NCBI GenBank assembly: GCA_025458905.1
Contig: JALORN010000024.1
Coordinates: forward strand, 1-64,000
Reading direction: 5' to 3'
From: Steroidobacteraceae bacterium
GTDB lineage: Bacteria; Pseudomonadota; Gammaproteobacteria; Steroidobacterales; Steroidobacteraceae
DNA: 64,000 nucleotides
Part shown: positions 59,942-64,000 of the stretch, piece after piece
Numbering within the stretch: the stretch's first letter is position 1
How the letters are laid out: each line of letters starts with the position of its first letter
Notes under the pieces: generated by a model
The model's database searches: none
What the model saw: the letters and a program-made list of their open reading frames with translations, nothing else
Told to the model about the DNA's origin: nothing
Program-made: the position numbers and the translations under genes

Positions 59942-62338
59942 TCAGTCGCGCCGGGCGGCAGCCCACTCCTGGAACAGCTCGTCGCGCGAGCGGATGCCGG
60001 GCCGCGGCAGCGCGTGGTTGACGACGTAGTTGGCGCCGGCGTGCGTGTTGTCCCACATCGCCTGGTGCGCCTGCGGCAGTTCGTCCCAGGGCACCACGGT
60101 CGGCGGCGTCACCTCGAGCTGGCCGGCGGCGATCATGTCGTTCATCCGCGCGACCTCGTAGGCATTGCAGAGGTGCGTGCCGGCGATGCTCGCGCGTGGC
60201 ATCAGGATGCGGCGCTGGCGCATCCAGACCTGCGGCGCGTAGAACGTGTAGCGGCGCCCCGCCATGTCTTCGCAATAGACCACGCGCCCGGTGAACGGCT
60301 TGGCCAGCGAGGTGCTGGCGGCGAGCGCGTCGTGGCCGGCGCGCTCGACGACGAGGTCGGGGTAGCCGCGCGGGTTGTCGGCGGACCTCAGGTAGCGGCC
60401 GATCGCGCCGCCGAAGGGCTTCATCGTGCGCTCCTGGTAGAGCCGCACGGCCTCCTTGAACTTCGCGGTCTCGCGCTTGGCGTCCGGCATCGGCGGCAGC
60501 GCCGTCGGCCAGTCGAAGTCGGCGCCTTCCTTGCGGCGGATCTCCTCGAGCGACACCACGCCCTTGACGGCGTCGCCGAAGCCGAGCGACTGCACGAACT
60601 CGCGCTGCGCGTCGGTCGCGGTGGCGACGACCAGCCGCCCACCCAGCGCGCGCACCGCCTCGATCGCCTCGAGACCCACGGCGTCGGCGAGCGCCGGACC
60701 GGCGACGCCGTAGTACAGCAGCACCGCCTCGCCGGCGCGCAGCCGCGCGCGCTGCAGCATCTCCTCGGGGCTCGTCGCACCGCGCTTGCCGACGAACGAG
60801 AACCCGTAGCCGCTGGTCGCGCCGTAGAACGTCAGCGTGCCGCCGTCGGCGAGCAGCTGGAACGAGCGCGGGAAGGATTCCTGGCCGGCATGCGAGACCG
60901 CGTAGTCGGCGAGCCGGCCACCGGTCTGCGCACGCATCGCCGCGCACAGCGGCTCGCCGGCCGCCTCCCAGGCCGCGATCGCCTCGGGCGCGGACGGCAC
61001 CGGGGTGAACGCGGCTGCCCAGCGCGGGTCCTTGCGGTTGATCGCGCCGGCGGCGCCGAGGGTCTTCACGTAGGCCGCGCGCTCGTCGTTCGACACCAGG
61101 CCGACCGCCGCGAGACCGTTCTTCGCGGCGCTCTTCAGCGCCTCCATGCCGGTGCCGGTCGCGGCGCCCTCGACGAAGATCGTGCGGCCCGACTCGATCT
61201 TCAGCGTGGTGAACAATGCACGCGCGATCGTGCCGAGGTTCAGCACGTAGGAACCCGCCGCCTCCAGCGTCAGGTCGCTCGGCACCGGGTGCAGCTGCGG
61301 GCCCTGCACCAGCAGGAACTGCTGGTGGCTGCCGGTGTCCGTCTCGTAGCCCTGGATCGAGAAGCCGGCGTACATCGGGTCGCGCGCCGCGAGCGGCGAC
61401 AGCAGCTCACTCTGGCCGCTGTAGATCGTGACCAGATCCCCGGTCTTCAGCCGCGCCTCGCGCTTGACCTCGCTGCCGAGCGCGACCACGAGGCCGACGC
61501 CGCCGGAGCCGGTGACCTGGTAGTCGAGATCGTGGTTCTCGAACGGCGAGACCGGGATGCCGGTGATGGCCCAGATGTCGTTGAAGTTCACCTCGGAGGC
61601 GAGCACGTAGACCACGGCCTCGTTCGGCCCGGGCTCGGGCACCGGCAGCAGGATCTCCCTCTCGCAGTCCTTCGGCAGGCCGTGCGCCAACGCGCCGGAG
61701 ACCGGGTCCTTGATGACCGCATGGCCGTACTGCCAGGCCGGCAGCGGCGTGAAGCCGGGGTAGAACGGGCTGCCGAGCGGCAGCAGCTCGCCGCGCGCGA
61801 TCAGGTCGCCGGCCTGGTCGTGCGAAGGCAGGACGTTGCGGCGCGTCGGCAGCGGCGCGCTCTGCTTGTCGATGAAGGCGCGGATGCCGGCCTTGCCACC
61901 CTGCGGGTCGACGACCGCCTCGGCGAACAGGCGCGCCTCGTGCTCGAGGCCCGCGTCGATGCCGCGCGTCCAGCCGGTGCGCAGCGCGTCGAGGATGCGG
62001 CCCGCCGTGGCGGCGCGGCCGACGAGGCGCGCCTGCTCGACCAGTCGCCGCACCTCGGGATCCGTGAGCACGGGTTCGAAGGCGCTGCGACCCGGCTGGC
62101 GCCAGGCCTCGTTGGCCTGCCGCCGCGCGCGATAGGCGCGGGCGACGAGCCCGTCGCCGCCCGGCGCGCACACGAACTCGGCGGCGAGGCCCACGGCCTC
62201 GCTGACCACGTCGCGCCGGTCCGAGATCGCGTCGATCAGCCCGTCGGCCCGCGCCTCGTCGGCGGACAGCGTGCGGCCGCCGAGCACGATCTCAATCGCG
62301 CGCACCAGCGGCGCCGGGTGGCCCGCGGCCTCGAGCAG
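59942..62338 (-). CDS. pcs: propionyl-CoA synthase, 3' part: end of enoyl-CoA hydratase domain plus enoyl-CoA reductase domain (frame-shifted)
   Basis: This frame picks up the enoyl-CoA hydratase domain at LLEAAGHPAPLVRAIEIVLGG and continues into the zinc-free MDR-type enoyl-CoA reductase, with VVYVLASEVNFNDIWAITGIPVSPF and the NADP-binding IFVEGAATGTGMEALKSAAKNG. Together with the upstream part it corresponds to the trifunctional propionyl-CoA synthase that turns 3-hydroxypropionate into propionyl-CoA. Two extra bases separate the frames at 62339-62340. The only in-frame start near the junction is a GTG at 62305 without a Shine-Dalgarno sequence, so independent translation is doubtful. Confidence 0.85.
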   Translation of the reverse strand: MLEAAGHPAPLVRAIEIVLGGRTLSADEARADGLIDAISDRRDVVSEAVGLAAEFVCAPGGDGLVARAYRARRQANEAWRQPGRSAFEPVLTDPEVRRLVEQARLVGRAATAGRILDALRTGWTRGIDAGLEHEARLFAEAVVDPQGGKAGIRAFIDKQSAPLPTRRNVLPSHDQAGDLIARGELLPLGSPFYPGFTPLPAWQYGHAVIKDPVSGALAHGLPKDCEREILLPVPEPGPNEAVVYVLASEVNFNDIWAITGIPVSPFENHDLDYQVTGSGGVGLVVALGSEVKREARLKTGDLVTIYSGQSELLSPLAARDPMYAGFSIQGYETDTGSHQQFLLVQGPQLHPVPSDLTLEAAGSYVLNLGTIARALFTTLKIESGRTIFVEGAATGTGMEALKSAAKNGLAAVGLVSNDERAAYVKTLGAAGAINRKDPRWAAAFTPVPSAPEAIAAWEAAGEPLCAAMRAQTGGRLADYAVSHAGQESFPRSFQLLADGGTLTFYGATSGYGFSFVGKRGATSPEEMLQRARLRAGEAVLLYYGVAGPALADAVGLEAIEAVRALGGRLVVATATDAQREFVQSLGFGDAVKGVVSLEEIRRKEGADFDWPTALPPMPDAKRETAKFKEAVRLYQERTMKPFGGAIGRYLRSADNPRGYPDLVVERAGHDALAASTSLAKPFTGRVVYCEDMAGRRYTFYAPQVWMRQRRILMPRASIAGTHLCNAYEVARMNDMIAAGQLEVTPPTVVPWDELPQAHQAMWDNTHAGANYVVNHALPRPGIRSRDELFQEWAAARRD

Positions 62339-64000
62339 CCGTAGCCCGGCAGCAGGTTCAGCCGCACCTCCGGCTGCCCGAACGTGGCGCCGGGCTCGGC
62401 GACCCGCACGTGGCAGGCCATCGCGAACTCCATGCCGCCGCCGAGCGCGACGCCGTTGATCGCCGCCAGCGCCGGCTTGCCCATCGACTCGATCTTGCGG
62501 AACGCGAGGTGCGCGTTGTTCGGCAGCGGCAGCGCTTCCTCGAGCGTGTGCACGTCCTCGAGCAGCTGGCGCACGTCGGCGCCGGCGACGAACGAGGCGG
62601 TGCCCTGGCCGGTGAACACCACCGCCTTGACGTCGTCGCGGCGCGCGACGTGGTCGACCACGATGTTCAGCTCGTCGAGTGCACGCTCGTTCAGCGCGTT
62701 GACCGGCGGGTTGGTGACGGTGACGAGAGCGATGCGCGAGACCGGCGCGCCGGCGGCGCCCGGCAGCGCGTGGTACTGGATGCGGAAGTAGCGATAGTCC
62801 TCGAACAGCTGCTGCTCGTCGGCGACCTTCTGCCGCGACAGCCAGTCGGCGATCGCCGCGCGCAGCTCGGGGATCGACTCGGGGTTGCGCAGCGTCGAGG
62901 TGTCGCCGACGTCGCCGTCCTCGACCAGCGCGCGAACCATGCGGCGCATGTACTTGCCGCTGCGCGTCTCCGGGAACTGCGAGACCTCGATGAAGTCCTC
63001 CGGCACGGCCACCGCGCCCTTCTCCTGGCGCACGATCTCGATCAGCCGGCGGCGATCGTCGGCGGTGAGCTTGCGGCCCGGCGCGGGCTTCACGAAGGCG
63101 AGCGGCGTCAGGCCCTTCTGCGCATGCGGCGCGCCGACCACGATCACGTTGCCCACCGGCGAATCCGGGTTGACCTGCTTGTCGCGCAGGATCGCGCCCT
63201 CGATCTCCTCGGTGCCGAGCCGGTGGCCGGAGACGTTGATGACGTCGTCCGAGCGGCCGTGCAGCGAGAAGCCGCCGTCGGCGTACTTCACCGCGAAGTC
63301 GCCCTGGGTGTAGGCGAACGTGTCTTTCCAGCGCGTCCAGTAGGTCTTCGCGTAGCGCTCGAAATCGCCCTTCCAGGCGGGGCTGACGCGCGTGCCCTCG
63401 ATGCGGAAGTGCTCGGCGTCGCCCCAGATGGTGCGGCAGAGGTAGGGATAGGGCGCGGCGACCACGATCTCGCCCTTCTCGCCGATCTCCGCGACGCGCG
63501 CCGCGACCCGGCCGGTGGCCGCATCCGGCTCGCTGTCGGGCACCCAGACGTCGCCCATCACCCAGGGCAGCGGATAGGTGTGTGCGTCGGCGCGCAGCGG
63601 GAAGTCGCCGTTGCCGAAGAAATGCGTCCAGACGATGCCGCCGTGCTCGGTGGCCCAGTAGGAGTTGATGTACCAGGGCGTGACGAGGTCCATGCCGAAC
63701 TGCTGCACGCTCGGTGAGGTCGGCTCGGCGCAGAACGTGGCCACGCGCAGCGAGCCGAGGCCATAGGCCTGCACGTCGGCGACGTTCTGCGGGTCGGTCA
63801 TCACCGTCTTCAGGAAGGTGACGCCCGCCTTGAAGATCTGCACGCCGAAGCGCTCGATGATGCTCGCGAAGCGCCCCGCGCTCGGGAACACCGGCGCGCC
63901 CTCGGTGATCACGGTGGTGACGCGCGTCGCGAGCGCGGCCGCGATCATGTAGCTCTGGCCGGTGATCCAGCCCGGGTCGGCGACGACATAGATCACGTCG
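62236..64000 (-). CDS. pcs: propionyl-CoA synthase, 5' part: acyl-CoA synthetase C-terminal region plus most of the enoyl-CoA hydratase domain (frame-shifted, cut by window end)
   Basis: Open from the window edge. The acyl-CoA synthetase part shows TFLKTVMTDPQNV, SYWATEHGGIVWTHF, GRSDDVINVSGHRLGTEEIE and the catalytic-lysine region PETRSGKYMRRMV. The enoyl-CoA hydratase part follows, with FVAGADVRQLLE (oxyanion hole) and ALGGGMEFAMACH plus FGQPEVRLNLLPGYG (two catalytic Glu). After PGYG the family expects GTQRLPR-like sequence, but the frame runs out into unrelated residues (last 35) and stops at 62236; the correct frame resumes at 62338. It was probably one gene with the 3' part. Confidence 0.85.
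   Translation of the reverse strand, partial: DVIYVVADPGWITGQSYMIAAALATRVTTVITEGAPVFPSAGRFASIIERFGVQIFKAGVTFLKTVMTDPQNVADVQAYGLGSLRVATFCAEPTSPSVQQFGMDLVTPWYINSYWATEHGGIVWTHFFGNGDFPLRADAHTYPLPWVMGDVWVPDSEPDAATGRVAARVAEIGEKGEIVVAAPYPYLCRTIWGDAEHFRIEGTRVSPAWKGDFERYAKTYWTRWKDTFAYTQGDFAVKYADGGFSLHGRSDDVINVSGHRLGTEEIEGAILRDKQVNPDSPVGNVIVVGAPHAQKGLTPLAFVKPAPGRKLTADDRRRLIEIVRQEKGAVAVPEDFIEVSQFPETRSGKYMRRMVRALVEDGDVGDTSTLRNPESIPELRAAIADWLSRQKVADEQQLFEDYRYFRIQYHALPGAAGAPVSRIALVTVTNPPVNALNERALDELNIVVDHVARRDDVKAVVFTGQGTASFVAGADVRQLLEDVHTLEEALPLPNNAHLAFRKIESMGKPALAAINGVALGGGMEFAMACHVRVAEPGATFGQPEVRLNLLPGYGCSRPRATRRRWCARLRSCSAAARCPPTRRGPTG

Noticed and set aside
62236-62305. Programmed frameshift in pcs
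   Set aside because: No slippery heptamer or pseudoknot-like sequence is evident at the junction, and a conserved motif is missing, which points to a deletion instead.

Overview
The window is a continuous stretch of very GC-rich (about 70% or more by eye), gene-dense proteobacterial chromosome. A high-GC gammaproteobacterium is the best guess. The evidence is a class III PHA synthase, OxyR, HrpA and CcdAB homologues, a CTGT-N8-ACAG LexA-type box, RND efflux genes and DUF3300/DUF2950 envelope proteins. The lineage is inferred, because no rRNA or marker gene is present. There is no gene-free stretch over 300 bp and I see no tRNA, rRNA or CRISPR.

Layout. 1-2277: end of phaC, an overlapping MaoC/PhaJ-type hydratase, a repeat cluster and a D-2-hydroxyacid dehydrogenase. 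2489-6812: RND adaptor and pump. 6874-9683: a LexA-type box on top of a two-gene DNA-repair unit, a radical SAM/HhH protein and a DUF4130-UdgX fusion. 9685-12027: hybrid histidine kinase. 12206-14190: ada and the proteasome-like peptidase Anbu, facing each other across a 94-bp perfect palindrome. 14289-20323: NUDIX, YciI, oxyR, LCAT-like hydrolase, outer-membrane-like protein, photolyase and Dabb protein. 20456-28666: two DUF2934 proteins, an unknown protein, then glgX-treZ-treY (glycogen or maltodextrin to trehalose). 28933-36489: orphan AbiEi-type antitoxin, aldo/keto reductases, acyl-CoA dehydrogenase, LysR regulator, DUF1993 and an exported D-2-hydroxyacid dehydrogenase. 36486-41261: DUF2950, DUF3300 and an exported amidohydrolase. 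41528-42251: a phosphatase and a PIN toxin that both lost their 5' ends head to head. 42327-46466: hrpA and a 33-residue basic protein. 46605-52009: IclR regulator, GPH-type transporter, tannase-family esterase and serine hydrolase. 51968-53507: ccdAB and a lipoprotein. 53577-64000: a carbon-assimilation island.

The island is the most striking part. It holds a full-length bifunctional malonyl-CoA reductase (mcr) of the Chloroflexus type and a propionyl-CoA synthase (pcs: acyl-CoA synthetase, enoyl-CoA hydratase, enoyl-CoA reductase). These are the two hallmark multidomain enzymes of the 3-hydroxypropionate route from malonyl-CoA to propionyl-CoA. The pcs reading frame is broken near 62339, where the conserved crotonase GTQRL-type motif is missing. 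An HsaA-like flavin-dependent protein lies directly behind pcs on the same strand, and an aldo/keto reductase is divergent from mcr.

A dispersed repeat with the core AAAAGGGGACNGATTTATTTT occurs at five loci, each abutting or overlapping a gene's stop codon. At one locus it encodes the C-terminus of Ada. Toxin-antitoxin genes in several states (intact ccdAB, orphan AbiEi, truncated PIN) mark accessory insertions in an otherwise housekeeping and metabolic background.
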